DNA of 64,000 bases, taken from positions 166,332,825 through 166,396,824 of the forward strand of contig NC_133536.1 of NCBI RefSeq assembly GCF_048544455.1, given 5' to 3'. Each line of letters starts with the position of its first letter. The stretch's first letter is position 1. Shown piece after piece: positions 32,539 to 44,746 of this stretch. The position numbers and the translations under genes are program-made. Source of the stretch: Silene latifolia. Taxonomy: Eukaryota; Streptophyta; Magnoliopsida; Caryophyllales; Caryophyllaceae. The notes beneath the pieces are model-generated. The model was given only the letters and a program-made list of their open reading frames with translations. It was not told where the DNA came from and ran no database searches.

Positions 32539-33601
32539 CTAGTTCTAAACCCCGTGAAATTCACGGGTCTGTGCAAAATATTTCGTACCCAAATACACTC
32601 ATAATATTTTCACTAGGGCAAAAGATGGGAAAAAAAAGATGGTTTATTCATTCATCTTCTAATTTACAGTACTCTTAAAATATTTTTTAATTACATTTCA
32701 TATTCTTTTTTAAAGCATAATTATGATTTTTTTTATGGTGATTATGCTAACAATGTCTATTTCGCACTACAACATCATTTGCGTAGATCACCCGCACATT
32801 CACAACACCTCTATTCAACTTGACCACAATGTTTCATCTCAATTTGGGAACGTTTCATCTCAATTTAATTAGATACTTGTGTGATTGTGTCCATAAAATA
32901 ACAATGTTAGTGTGAATGAAGCTTTGCTCAATAGTAAGTAATTGATGTTGAATACATTGCAAACATAAACTACAATACTCCATATTAATTAGTAATTGAC
33001 TTGCCCTTTATAAAGTACAGTAAATGAGAGACCTTATATTTTCTCCTAGTTTCTTTTTTTCACTGGTATGTAAAAATCTCATTTGACGGAAATGAAGGCT
33101 AATTGGAGGCTCTGACGCTAAGTTGTTGCTCTTGATGTTGGTTATAAAAATGCCTAGATTAAGGGCATATGTAACATCACAATAACCCATTGCAAGCTAC
33201 TGTTCAGGGTGTATATTAGGGATCACCTTAGTGGACCTGTAGGTTGTTTTTAATTCTAGACATATCCCAACCCTCCTTCAAAAAGCAAATGAATGAAGAC
33301 ATGCGGAAAGTTTTATTACATCGGGTGTGCAACACTTAAATCCAATAAGAGCAATAGCAATAGAAGAACTTTATATTAAGTTCTTCTACTTATGGCATAT
33401 AATATTTTATTAGTTCCAATCTTTAAGAACTTTTGTCCACAATAGATGACATTTGTATAAAGTTCTTAAATAAAAAATATAAAATAAGTAATTGGTCTTC
33501 CACATTTTTTAAAGTATGTTTATTGGTTCTTAAATTCTCATGTATGCCAGAATTTTATTTTCGAACTCAATTCTTAAAATTAAAAACAACCTTTTACTTA
33601 T

Positions 33602-34179
33602 TGATGGGGCATATTCTGCACCCGCTGACCGAGTCAACATATTGAGCAAGGTCAAAGATATCCACAAGCAAGTCAACGACTTAGACAAATTTAACCGACG
33701 CAAATTGTCGGCTTGTCGGCTGTCTCTTGGGTCCCGGCCGGGCAACTAGCTGCCCGGGCACACATCCGCGAACTCATATCCAAGACCCCTCGGCGGCGAG
33801 TCAACAGGGCCCGCCGGCCTGCCATGGGTCCCTCGGCCGAGGGTAGATCAGTCTTTCCACTTGGCCACTACGTGACAAAAGGTGAAAGTCTACAAATACT
33901 CCTCAACTCTCATTGAGGAAAGGATCCACAATTTAACCTAAGAATCACTATTCATCTGGTAATATCTTCCTTATCTCTCTACAAAATATACTTCGCCAAG
34001 TAACAACAACTTATCTCTTTAAGTCCACTAACTTGAGCGTCGGAGTGAGTACGCTCGGCCAAAGCCGAGCCCTCAGTTTGTTCATTGTTTCAGGAGACCA
34101 AAAGGAGGGTTCAATCAAGGACGTCATTCTACAAGCACGGGTGGTAACAAGTAACTGCTCTGGAATTACACCCGGAACA
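33602..34179 (+). mobile_element. Solo LTR (same family as the palindromic insertion)
   Basis: This 578-bp LTR begins TGATGGGGCATATTCTGC and ends ATTACACCCGGAACA, flanked by a perfect 5-bp duplication CTTAT (33597-33601 and 34180-34184). It is similar throughout to the arms of 25463-26671 but more diverged; its TATA has become TACAAATA. It fixes the true ends of this LTR family. No internal region remains, which fits LTR-LTR recombination. Confidence 0.95.
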
Positions 34180-36055
34180 CTTATAATAGAAGAACTTTTT
34201 ATTTTGGGTTCTTAGTGATCACCCATTGACTAAGAACCACTATTGTTATTGCTCTAAGTATTATGTAGTATTAGTGGTAATTAAGAGCCAAACTACAAAA
34301 TTACTCATTAACTCTTAAACCATGAGGGAAACATTTATTTACTTGGCACAAAATTAGAGCATTCTTCAATGAATTTCATATCATCAAAAGTATGTGGAAA
34401 AATTTACATGGTCATTAACCCAAAGTGAAGAAGTGCAAATAATCAACTTTCCAAAAATGAATTTTTATCCCGAGTAAGCGACTATTGCACTTATAATTAA
34501 TTGTGATTGTAAAGCAAAGGTTTAGTTACCCCTCAATACAAAACATTATCAAGGTTGAAGAGTGGGTTGTTATCCACCAAGTTCCTGTAGAGATGAAAGT
34601 GTGAAACATAAGCAGACGACAATTAAAGACGAAACAATACCTACTTTTGCTGCCAAGTAAATACTACTCGGTATATTTAGGGAGTTTGTAGTATCTTACG
34701 ATTTTACGCGACGATTCTGCCGATTCGACCCTACCCATCTCGTCGATCCAAAGTAGAATTACGATCCTAACCAAACATTGGTTCTTACCGTAAATCGGTA
34801 TCAATAAGTATAAGACTTATATGTCCTTGTTCATTACTCTGTACAAATGTATACTAACGAAATGCTTAGTATGAACGAAATTGTCCACATCAAATTACGA
34901 CCAAAAAATAAAAATTACAAACCTTGTAGTTTTGTACCTATACTCACTTCGATACTTGTAGTATAACTCATTGAGGCCCATAATATCAGTGTATCTCCAT
35001 TTGTTTGAAGAATTACTTTAACCACATAGCATTGTCACGTACATAGTTGATGAATATAGTATTCTTAAGCTTCACTTAAGAAATCCCCAATCAAAGCATT
35101 ATTGAGTACACATTTTATCACAGCGTTGTTCAAAAATAAGAAGGCATACATAAGTAAGGCGTCAAATTAAGTGAAAATCCCAAAGCTAATGATCCACCGA
35201 GAATTAATTTTAAAAAAAAAATACCAATGTAAAATAAAAACCTTTAGCTGCTTGAGTTCCTGGATAGAGAAGCCAAGTTAATCAAAATGAGATCCTTCAC
35301 TGCAATTTGCAACTGTTAAGTAACTTGGTACGTATAAATTTCAAGAAGAAATTGAAAAATGAACTCCATAATGTTAGGATTTGGGGCTGGTAAGTTTTAG
35401 TAGGGAAAATTGTAGGCTTAGGTGCTTACGATGATTATACGGGAACAATTTCTATACTGCGAAACGTACTATTGAAGCAATCAAACCCGAACCTGCCAAA
35501 ATCGGATTAAATCATAACTCAGAATATACAGCAACAAATTGGAGATATTATTAGCCTCGTCCAAACACAAACAAACTGCAGAGTATATACTAACTTAAAA
35601 TGTATACATTCCGGCAACCTAGAGGCCATAAGCAACAAAAAAGTACATAAAAACGCAGGTTTGAAGGTACAAGATGAAGATACCGGCAAAGTAGATCAGT
35701 GAAGCAGCAATCCGAGTTAAATACGGAAATTGTAACAAAGGATTCATAAACATTGATTGCCATTGATGGTATTTCGGGGAGAAACGTATGAAGATCAAGA
35801 GGCAAGTAATAATGAGCTAGTCAATAAATTGATATACTTATTGAGGTGCATTGATTTGCGTCATTGAATTATAATTTGTCATTGAATTTCGTGAAGAAAT
35901 GTTTTTTTGCTTGGGGAAGATGGGGAGACAATGAATAAGTTAGGCCAAAAATTGATGGTTTGTCTTTTTAATCCATTTTTGGCGAATACTCTACAAAGAG
36001 TGTTTTTTTTTTATTGTTTAAAGGACATTTAGCTATGCCACGTGAGCATGTTTAA

Positions 36056-36129
36056 TCACCCCTCAACTAACCTTTTTATATTATTGTATAGATCACCCCT
36101 CAACTAACCTTTTTATATTATTGTATAGA
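36056..36129 (-). repeat. Two tandem 37-bp copies of the Helitron 5' terminus
   Basis: 36056-36092 and 36093-36129 are identical or nearly so; each reads TCTATACAATAATATAAAAA... on the minus strand and each is preceded by A. Confidence 0.9.
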
Positions 36130-39100
36130 TATGTTGAAAACAACTTTATTTAGTTTAGAAACTTGACATTCTATCTAGCCTCTAAATTGTAGGTTAAATA
36201 CATAACAATTAAAGTTGACAACTTGGTTATGTGAGAAGCCAACGTTTTAGGTAAAAAAAACTCGACATTATACATTAAATCAATTGTACAGTTGGTGAAA
36301 TATTTTTAGTTTAAAAACTTCAACTTTTATTTACGAAACTTGACATTCTATGTATCTGTTTGATTTAATGGTGTCCGCGTAATATCTGTTAGTTTTATGT
36401 ACAAAACGGATGTTTGTAAGTCCTTATGTCCAAGTCAATTCACTTGTTATGATACTATTAATTATAGGGTGAATACAGAATAATTAAAGTTGAGAACATT
36501 GTCATTTTTTATAGACTAGTTTTAAATTGTGAGAACTAGAAACCTGGTGTTTTATGTTTAAAACATGATAATATTTGTAAATTTTGTATTTTCTGGTTTG
36601 TTTTGGAAAAGGAACCTTTTAGTTATAAAACTTCAACTTTTACTTTTGAAACTAACAGTTTTAAGTATGTTCTTAATTTAATGCTGGACTCTTAACATAG
36701 CTTATTATTTGTTAGTTTTATCTACAAAACTGACATTTGTAAGTTCTTAGCTGAATAATATATTACGTCATTTATAGAGTATGAGGAATAGTGATACTTT
36801 GAAAACCTACACATTTAATTTAAAAACATGTTATAATTATTCTCTAAATGTTATTTTTGACAGCGAACATAGCGGTTTTTACTAGTTTTAAGTAGAAAAC
36901 TAACCTTTTTAAGTTATATTCTCTAAGTCAACTTATGTGTTATGATACTCGTAAATATAGGGAAAATACAGAACAATTAGAGTTGAGAACATTGTCAATT
37001 TTTTTACGGAAAATTCACGTGGTACCCTCGAATTTTTTCATTTTTCACGTGGTACCCAACTTATTAAGTTTATGCACATGGTACCCCCGAGGTAATATTT
37101 TTTGGAGTTCCGTAACCAAATCTGTAACATCCGCTAAATGATGCTGACGTGTAAAGCTTTGTTGGTAATTAAGTTTGGGAGGGAAAGTGGTGTGCATATG
37201 GTACCCCTAAAAATTTATGGTTTTCACATGGTACCCTATTTTGTACAAAAACAACAACACAATAACAAGACAACAATTATAATGTTGACTTATAATGCAA
37301 CATATCACTTCTTCATAATCACTTTAATTTACACTATTCTTGTCCAAAATGTAATAGTCTTAGGCATTTTCTTTTGTAATTGAATTGTTCTTTAAACAAA
37401 AAAAAAGGGTTTGGCATTATGTGTGTGTTTAGCCTATTTTTTCAAATTGTTTTTTTGACTAAAAACACAAATTGGCCAAACAAGCCACTATTTAAAGCTT
37501 AGAAGTAGTTTCTTAAAAACTCAAAAACCATCTTTTTACCTTTAAAAATGGAAGCAATAATTTGGTAATTTTAGCTTTTGAAAATAACTTTAGAAAATTA
37601 AGCTTTAGAAATAAAAGCTCATTTTTAACAAATTACGTCAATATTCTCTATTATATATTCACAAAATTGTCGGGAACTAATGACAGATTTAATTCACAAC
37701 TATCCCATGAATATATAATGCCAAACCTTTTCGAAAAATAATTTAATCGCAAAAGAAAATGCTTAAGGCTATTACATTTTGGACAAGAATAATGTAAATT
37801 AAAATGATTATGAAGAAGAAATATGTTGCTATATAATCGAACATTAAATTTGTTTAGTACAAAATATGCTACCATGTGCAAAACACAAAATTTTAGGGGT
37901 ACCGTGTACAAACCATTTTCCTCCCAAAGTTAAACACCAAATAAACTTTCCACGTCAGCATAATTTAACGAATGTTACATATTTGGTTATGGAACTCCAA
38001 AAAAATATTACTTTAGGGGTACCATGTGCATAAACTTAAAAAGTTGGGTACCACGTGAAAAATGAAATAGTTCGAGGGTACCACGTGAATTTTCCGATTT
38101 TTTTAAGCCTAGATTTTAATGTTGAGAGCAAGAAACCGGTGTTTTATGTTTAAAACATGGTAATGTGTCTTAGTTTTGTATTTTGTAGTTATTTTGTGAA
38201 AAAGGAACCTTTTAGGTAAAAAACTGAATGTTTTATGGTAAACAAATTTTGCAGTTTGTGAAGCTATTTGTGGAGTGAAAACTTTAACTTTTACTTGTGA
38301 AACTTAACGTTCTAGTATTCTTATTGACTTATTGCTGGCCTCTTAACTAAGCTTATTATTTGTTAGTTTTATGTACAAAACCGACCTTTTTAAGTTCTTA
38401 GCGGAATAGTATATTGAGTCATTTTTAGAGTAGGGGAATAGTTATACTTTGAAAACTTAGACATCTACTTTAAAAACTTGTCGCTGTAATAATTTTCTAA
38501 ATGTGATTTTTGGCAGCTGACATAGCATTCTATTGACTAGTTTAATGTACAAAACTGAACCTTTTAAGTTATATTCTCCAAGTCAATTTACGTTTTATGA
38601 TACTCTTAATTATAGGGTGAATACAGAACAAATAAAGTTGAGAACATTGTCATTTTGTTAGCCTAGTTTTGATTTGTGAGATCTAGAAACCTGGTGTTTT
38701 ATGTATAAACCTGATGTTTTATGTATAAACCTGGTGTTTTATGTATAAAACATTGTAATGTTTGTAAATTTTGTATTTTCTAGTTGTTTTGTGAAAAAGG
38801 AACCTTTTAAGTTTAAAACTGAATGTGATGTGGTAAACAAATTTTCCAGTTAATTAAGATATGTTAAATGGTTAAAACTTCAACTTTTAATTTTGAAACA
38901 TAACGTCCTTGGATGTTATTAATTTAAGGTTTGCCTCTCAACTTACCTTATTATTTGTTAGTTTTATGTACGAAACTGACCTTTTTATGTTCTTAGCGGA
39001 ATAATATATTGCGTCATTTTAGAGTCTGCGGAATAGTTATAATTTGAAAACTTATACTTCTACTTTCAAAACTTAACGTATGAATAATTTTGAAAATGTA

Positions 39101-39760
39101 ATATTTTCCACCAAACATAGCATTTTAGTTATTATTTTTATGTACAAAACTCGCGTTTTAAGTTCTAATGTCCAAATTAATGTATTTGTTATGATATTGG
39201 GTGAATACAATAATATTTGAAGTTGAGAACATTGCCATAAAATTTTAGCCTTGTTTAAATAATGACAGATAGAAACCTAGCGTTTTATGTTTAGAACATG
39301 GTAATGGACGTAAATTTTTTATTATCTGGTTTTATTAATAGAAGGAACCATTGAGGGATAAAATGCAACATCTAAGTTCTGTTCTTGATCAATTCTGGCC
39401 TCCTAACATAGCAAATTGTTGGCTAGTTTTATTTACAAAACTGATTGTTTATGTTCTACGCCGAGCGACATATTATGTCATTTTTACTATATGGGGAATA
39501 ATTTTACTTTGACAACTAAAATATCTAGGTTAAAAACTAAAACTGAACTGGTAGCATACTCCGTATTAACTTGGACCTTGTTCTCATCATCTTGTTCCGT
39601 AAGTTGCCGACCAGTGCAAACTTTTGTATGTTTTTTTAAAGCTTGGGTACCAAAATAATAAAACTTGGTCTTTCACTTGTAAACGTGACTATTTATGTTG
39701 GAAACATGCAATAATATGTCAATGTTATTGACAATTACATATTCTATAATGAGTTTACAT
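36130..39760 (+). repeat. Degenerate tandem-repeat block, unit about 490-590 bp
   Basis: The phrase GAATACAGAA...AAAGTTGAGAACATTG recurs near 36471, 36963, 38619 and 39203. A second phrase, TTAGTTTTATGTACAAAACTGACC, recurs about twice per unit (near 36392, 36712, 36885, 38356, 38540, 38958, 39140, 39423). Allowing for the 1099 bp added by the nested foldback element, spacing is about 490-590 bp, so four or five diverged units are present, each perhaps an older doublet. It is AT-rich and non-coding. Confidence 0.75.
37007..38096. mobile_element. Foldback MULE-type element with about 390-bp inverted repeats
   Basis: The ends CGGAAAATTCACGTGGTACC and its reverse complement begin long inverted arms (about 37007-37400 and 37700-38096). 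The flanks are a perfect 9-bp duplication ATTTTTTTA (36998-37006 and 38097-38105), the length typical of Mutator-like elements. The arms contain repeated ACGTGGTACC/CATGGTACC boxes. The frames at 37138-37383 and 37651-37911 are mirror images of each other and not genes. The target is the tandem-repeat block. Confidence 0.93.
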
Positions 39761-39869
39761 AATTTAGCAGTTGCGATTGCCGGTGGCTGGATCTCTTGAA
39801 AGTCTTCGAAGTGAAACATTGGAGGATCATATAAACTTAGTGAACATGTTATGAATAAAGCTATTCGTA

Positions 39870-40531
39870 AAAGGGGGTGCAGAAGCAGTTATTAAAAAAT
39901 TGTATAGGGATGCTGCTATTGATCCAAATTTGTTTGTTAGTGTAAGAAGAGATGATAGTCGTAGTGTGGTTGGTCTTTTTTGGTGCGATTCTACAATGCG
40001 GGATGACTACAAAAGCCATGGGCATGTCCTTATATTTGGCACGTCATATAGCAGTAACAGATATAGCTTAAGCTGTGCACATTTTGTTGGGGTGATTAAT
40101 CCTTCCACAAACGTCATGTTTGGGTGTGCATTCATTGTCAATGAAAAACAGATTCATTTGTGTGGCTCTTGGAAACATTGAGGGCGACGATGAGTGATAA
40201 ATCCCTTGTCATTATTTTTACAGTGCATGACTGTGCAATTGCCAATGCAATACGACAAGTACGTCATTTGTTTATAATATCATGGTAAATAAGTTTGATA
40301 TCAATTGTTGCATATAACCTCTTATTTATATTATAGTACTTGTCATCGTGTTTATATTCAGGTATTTCCTCAATCAAAGCATCAAGCTTTTGTCCGGCGC
40401 ATGGAGCAGAACTCAGAAAATTGAAGAGGAGTCTCGGTTTGGTAGAGCTGTTAAACAGGAAAGCTGTAAGCGTCTCAAATATCAATTTAACAGGAGAAAG
40501 AGAAGTTCCAGTTAGCAAGCATCACAAATGA
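39870..40531 (+). pseudogene. FAR1-related MULE transposase fragment
   Basis: From about 39870 the frame reads GGxAEAVIKKLYRDAAIDPN-like sequence, then the open frame 39900-40181 with VVGLFWCDSTMRDDYKSHG and SYSSNRYSLSCAHFVGV. This is the MULE transposase pattern of FAR1/FRS proteins (FWAD...Y..FGDVVIFDTTYRTNKY...PFAPFVGVN). The first catalytic Asp is replaced by Gly (IFGTSY instead of IFDTTY). A later piece matches the HDCAIANAIRQ and VFPQSKHQAF segments, with an intron-like break between about 40257 and 40361 that ends in TTCAG. Stops follow. This is a transposase remnant, not an FRS host gene. Confidence 0.75.
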
Positions 40532-40724
40532 AGTTTGGAAGGCTCTAACAGCCAGCAAGATATCAATTCAATAATAGAATTTTTTCAATTCAATATTGAT
40601 TGTATCTTCATTTTAATTGTTCTCAGACTTGTTTTATTTCGGATTATTTTATTTCAGATTATTTACGACAATTCATATGCAGTGTATTTCTATTGTGGAA
40701 AATGTCCAATTGAATGCTGACCGT

Positions 40725-41403
40725 TTAAATATACATGTCGTCATCTTCAAATAAGGATAACCAAGTATTGGATACGTTCAAGATTTGATTTAGTACATCA
40801 TCCATTAAGGCTTGCCAATCATGATTTTCCATTATACCCTGAGTTTGTGATATGATTTCCTCTTGAGAAAGACAAACAACCTTCTCGACAGAATGCTTCT
40901 TTTCTACTAACTCTTTTGAGGCCAGCCTCCACATGTTCGGCAAGCACCACCTCCATGTTCCTCTTCAACATCTGACACGACTCTTCCGAATGCTGTATTC
41001 ACATCATAATTTATCAGGAGACTAATAATGGGAACAACATATTGTCGAATTAATAACTTATAGTTATCATTTTTCATCTAAAATATTCTATAGCGAGACT
41101 GAAGTAAAACGAAAAAATTATGTAACATGATTACATGTAACATTATGTACTCACATGTGTAGATCGCAACTTGATTTCGTGATTAAAAGGCAGATTGTCA
41201 GGTATACTATAGTAGATAAACTATGATGATGTATCGCCAACTTCAACACCTGGTATGTTAACATTATTTTGTAGAGAGACATCTTGTTATAGACCCTCTG
41301 TTTCCTGCCCATCAGTATCGACTATATCCAAGGGTTGAGGCGTAACCACCCATTGCCTATACACTACAAATGAGAAAGGTTGTTGTGTCTATGATTATTC
41401 CCT
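40725..41403 (-). other. Downstream part of the ULP/PMD-like remnant, unassigned
   Basis: A 72-codon minus-strand frame (40725-40943) contains QALMDDVLNQILNVSNTWL but no known motif. It lies downstream of the next entry on the same strand and may be its continuation. No Ulp1 His-Asp-Cys triad is seen. Confidence 0.35.
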
Positions 41404-42160
41404 GACCATACTCGACTTGGAACTCAATTTTAACTCTTTTCTTCAGCTCGTCATCAACCCAATTCTGAACAAGAGGAATCTTCAATGGTGCTAGTATGCC
41501 TTGAAATGGCATTCAGTGAAGATAGGCTAGTAACAATACCAAGACACAACCATTGACAGAAGTTTGAGATGTATTCTCAAAATACCTCCTTAGTAATGTA
41601 CATAGTCTATCCAACACAAAGGAGCACCAAGCTAATCGAGGCAAATGGAAAACGTTTTCTAAGACTTTAAAAAGTGACTTATCAACTTTTCGTTCAGAGT
41701 TCGGTGATAAGAAGCTTGAAATAGAAAACAAGATAAACAAACCCTTAAAGACGTCACCACCATTTTTGTGCTCACTAAAGGCGTTAACATCCTTGTCCAG
41801 CGTCAGGTCTTCCTCTTTTGACACCTTAAGTACATCCATCCATTTTTTTAACTAAAGAAGCATCTTTAGTCTACCCTTTTCCATAGTGTGTCAGCGCCTA
41901 TTTTTTGGTTAAGATATATTGGAATGCCCAAGATGTCATAAACATCATCGGGCGTAATATAGTACATGTGATCATTTTCCAAACTTTGAAGTCTTTTATG
42001 CGGGTTAAAGTTCTTGTCTAACCAAGGAATGAAGCCTAAAATAAGTGTCTTCAATTTCATCATCAACAACCCACCAAAACCCAGATCTTTTACATCCTCA
42101 ATTTGACGACTAGTTAGATCCTTCACTCCCATTTTGAAAAAATTTGGATTACACTTGGTG
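41404..42160 (-). pseudogene. ULP/PMD-like (DUF1985-type) protein fragment carried by a transposon
   Basis: On the minus strand from about 42160: a frame with IEDVKDLGFGGLLMMKLKTL and ITPDDVYDILGIPIYL (42132-41866), then after a frameshift VFKGLFILFSISSFLSP and RLAWCSFVLDRLCTLLRRY (41839-41513), then PLKIPLVQNWVDDELKKR to about 41404. The GFGGLL...L, DV..ILGIP and W..FVLD.L patterns match the N-terminal region of plant ULP-like and mobile-domain proteins often carried by MULEs. The protease part is not visible. The frames are broken, so it is a pseudogene. The family assignment rests on pattern recognition only. Confidence 0.55.
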
Positions 42161-43539
42161 GAAAAGTTTTTCTGTATAATGAAAAGAGAAAATAAAAATT
42201 AACATCTTATAATAAATCAGTATATTAAAAGTTAATACAATGTGTAATCAAGTTAGACTACCTACACATTTAATTTCAAAACTGATTGTTTAACTGTCTA
42301 TACCTGAGCTTTACAGAAGTAAATAACTCCTAATGCTTGAAACCCAATTATTCTAAATTCGGAACACATACACACACTTACATAAATGATCATACACAAA
42401 CAAACACATAAATAAGCGGTCCAAATTAATGAAGGCACTTACACTGCATCTGGTGTTGTTGATGACGGTATAAGACAAAATTGTTGCTAAATCCTATTGC
42501 GAGGTACATGTGTATACCCTTTACCACTGATCATTTCATTGTTATCCTTTGTCGAACATTCTTCAAGTTCTTTGTCAGTGTGTGTGCTAATAAGTGAACT
42601 TAGACATTGCAATATCTTATACACTTATTAAATCAAAACAAGTACATTAAAAATAGAAATTGTTGATGAATCAATACACCAACAACGTAACGTTATTTGT
42701 TTAGACGTAATCGTTTTCTTGAAATTCGAAAACCCCACATTCAAACAATTTCTAACATGTTTCAAGTGAATACGAGTCAAAATACTTCATAGAGGCTCGG
42801 TAAGAAAAAAGACGTTTATAAGACGTGATATAATAATTGAGAATGAACAGAAATTATTGTGGGAATTAAAGTTGAACTACAATTGAGTTTAAACTTCACT
42901 GAATCGTTCTTCGAAGACGAATACCAAAATCTTGTCAAACACTTCCTACAAATCAATTTTACCAGAACTGAATATTCACTTTATAAACTTAACCTTAGAA
43001 TCAAGTTTTATCCCCCATCAATTTCAATCCCCCTCAGCAATCGTCGAATCCCCAACCTTAAGCCCCTCTACATACTCCTTGTAAAAACCATTCACAACAC
43101 GCTTAAGAAAAACCATTCTTACACAAGTGCATTGCCAAAGACGGTACCTTTGTACCAAATCAACTTCATGCATGTAAAAAATAGAAGAGAAAATATATGT
43201 AAAACAATTAAAAAAAATTAAACAAACCTTGCTTGATGGATTTCTCCTTTCCGAACATTGTTGTGATTGGTAAGAGGCTATGAAGTTGCAGAGATGAAGA
43301 ACACCAAAAAGTTGCCGTGAAAGTGATGAACAATTGTGCTGATGACAAAAAGAAAGTTGCCGTGAAAGTGATGAACAATTGTGCTGATGACAAAAAGAAA
43401 TTTTCAATTTGGGTGATAAACGGTTAGGCAACTAGTGGGGTTTAGTCGTTGGTTTTCTTAGGAAGAACAGTTACTTCTACCTTTGAAATATGCATTAGGT
43501 TTATTTAAAAAAAAAAAATCTATTTTTTTGGGCTTTCAT
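42161..43539. other. Non-coding stretch with a short tandem duplication
   Basis: No gene is supported. A 48-bp unit (GCCGTGAAAGTGATGAACAA...) is repeated twice at about 43313-43408. The frames 42859-43221 (+) and 43024-43431 (-) have no recognisable domain. Confidence 0.5.
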
Positions 43540-43651
43540 AAATTGGGCTGGTCTTATGCTATAAGACCGCCCTATACAATAAGAGTACTCAACTTGGTAG
43601 GCCGGGCCATAATTAGAGTCCATTGTAAAAAATAGAGCCCCTTAATGACAT

Positions 43652-44673
43652 CACAAATTGTTGTATAAGGCGGTCTCTTACCATGAGACCAGCCTATTAA
43701 ACTAAAAGCTCAAAAAATAAAATAATTTAAAAGAAAGAAACAAAGCCCAAACTACTTCCACCCCTCTCGTTTCCTCAGTTCCTCACTGGTCTTTCATCTC
43801 CCTTTTGCTAAGAAAGAGTGAACGACAACTCGACAAGGCACCTCCAATTTATCCACCGTAAAGCCACCAAGTCTTGTTCATAAACAACGACCTTCCCACC
43901 ATCTGCCTCATTAATCTGCTACAACGACTATCTTATTCCACGCATCCTCGGCACCCCATAGATATTCATCTCAAAGTCGTGAGTTTTTAACTTAAAAAAC
44001 TAAATTAGAAAACTAATTTCCATTAAATTAAAAATCCTAACTTACATGAACAAAGCAAAACCCTCAAAACAATAAGTTATCAAATTAAAGTTATAGGTTA
44101 TTAAACTAAAAGTCTTGCTTTAAAAAAATAAAGGGAGAAAAACATTATAAACTTTTTATAGCGTATAAATTTATCAAATTAAATTTGTCGGCTTTGAAGT
44201 TAAAACCATCAATTATCAAACTAAATAATCTTTTTACAAAACTACTGGTAGATGGGATAAAATGAAGGCTTACTTTTCAATTTATAATTCAAAGTTATCA
44301 ACTTAAAAACATAGAAATTCAAGTTAAAACAATTAGTAGTTGATTTCTGAATTTTTATCATAAAATCTGGCGTTTGTAAGATAAAATCAAAACCTGAATA
44401 TTTGCGATCGTCGACGTCACCGAGGCTGTCGATCGACGAAGGAAGGAGATAGAAAACGGCCGGTGAGGTGGTTGGGAATCGCTGGATGGAGATAGAGTGA
44501 CGAACTAACGAGCGACGATGTAGGAGACGGAGTTACCACTGGCGTTGTGGACTTATCGCTGGGTCTCAAGGAGAATTATGAGCTTTTATGTTTGGTTTAA
44601 CTCTATTTACTGGGCTAATTTCTTCTATTAGGCCCGTCCTATGCTATAGGACGGTCCTATAGGAGAGTTGCTG
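43652..44673. mobile_element. Non-autonomous MULE (about 1 kb) upstream of the E3 ligase gene
   Basis: A perfect 9-bp duplication TAATGACAT (43643-43651 and 44674-44682) flanks imperfect terminal inverted repeats. The right end, read inward, is CAGCAACTCTCCTATAGGAC; the left end is CACAAATTGTTGTATAAGGC with GGTCTC after it. The TIR resembles those at 32073 and 43540-43600. The interior includes a GC-richer block (44400-44570) that looks genic but has no open frame I can assign, so Pack-MULE capture is possible. It ends about 65 bp before the TATA box of the next gene. Confidence 0.85.
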
Positions 44674-44746
44674 TAATGACATTATCCCACTATTATTATT
44701 GCAACTATTAAAAGCTCCGTCTTTGATCTTTCCTTGTATGCACAAC

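Larger units (their letters stand above)
32539..36129 (-). mobile_element. Non-autonomous Helitron with a tandem double 5' end
   Basis: On the minus strand the 3' end is the hairpin CCCGTGAATTTCACGGG, then GTTTAGAACTAG ending at 32539, followed by T. The 5' end TCTATACAATAATATAAAAA occurs twice, at 36129 and again at 36092, as two 37-bp direct copies, both preceded by A. The hairpin is the same as in the Helitron at 29164, so the two are related. The body has no Rep/helicase and includes a later solo LTR (33602-34179). Confidence 0.82.
32073..43600. mobile_element. Putative large MULE (FAR1-type), decayed and filled by later insertions
   Basis: The left TIR-like sequence 32073-32136 (CTCCTATAAGACCGTCTTAT with GGCCCAATAGG further in) matches the reverse complement of 43540-43600 over about 60 bp. 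Between them lie a FAR1-related transposase remnant (39870-40531) and a convergent ULP/PMD-like remnant (about 41404-42160), a gene pair reported for some plant MULEs that carry ULP-like genes. I found no 9-bp duplication at these ends, so the boundaries are tentative and the two TIRs may belong to different elements of one family. Confidence 0.45.

Noticed and set aside
42859..43431. Overlapping frames of 120 and 135 codons on opposite strands
   Set aside because: No recognisable domain and low-complexity composition. The minus frame length comes from a tandem 48-bp repeat.
32073..43600. A 9-bp target duplication at the ends of the large MULE
   Set aside because: I compared several possible end points at both TIRs and found no convincing match, so the element's limits are reported as tentative.
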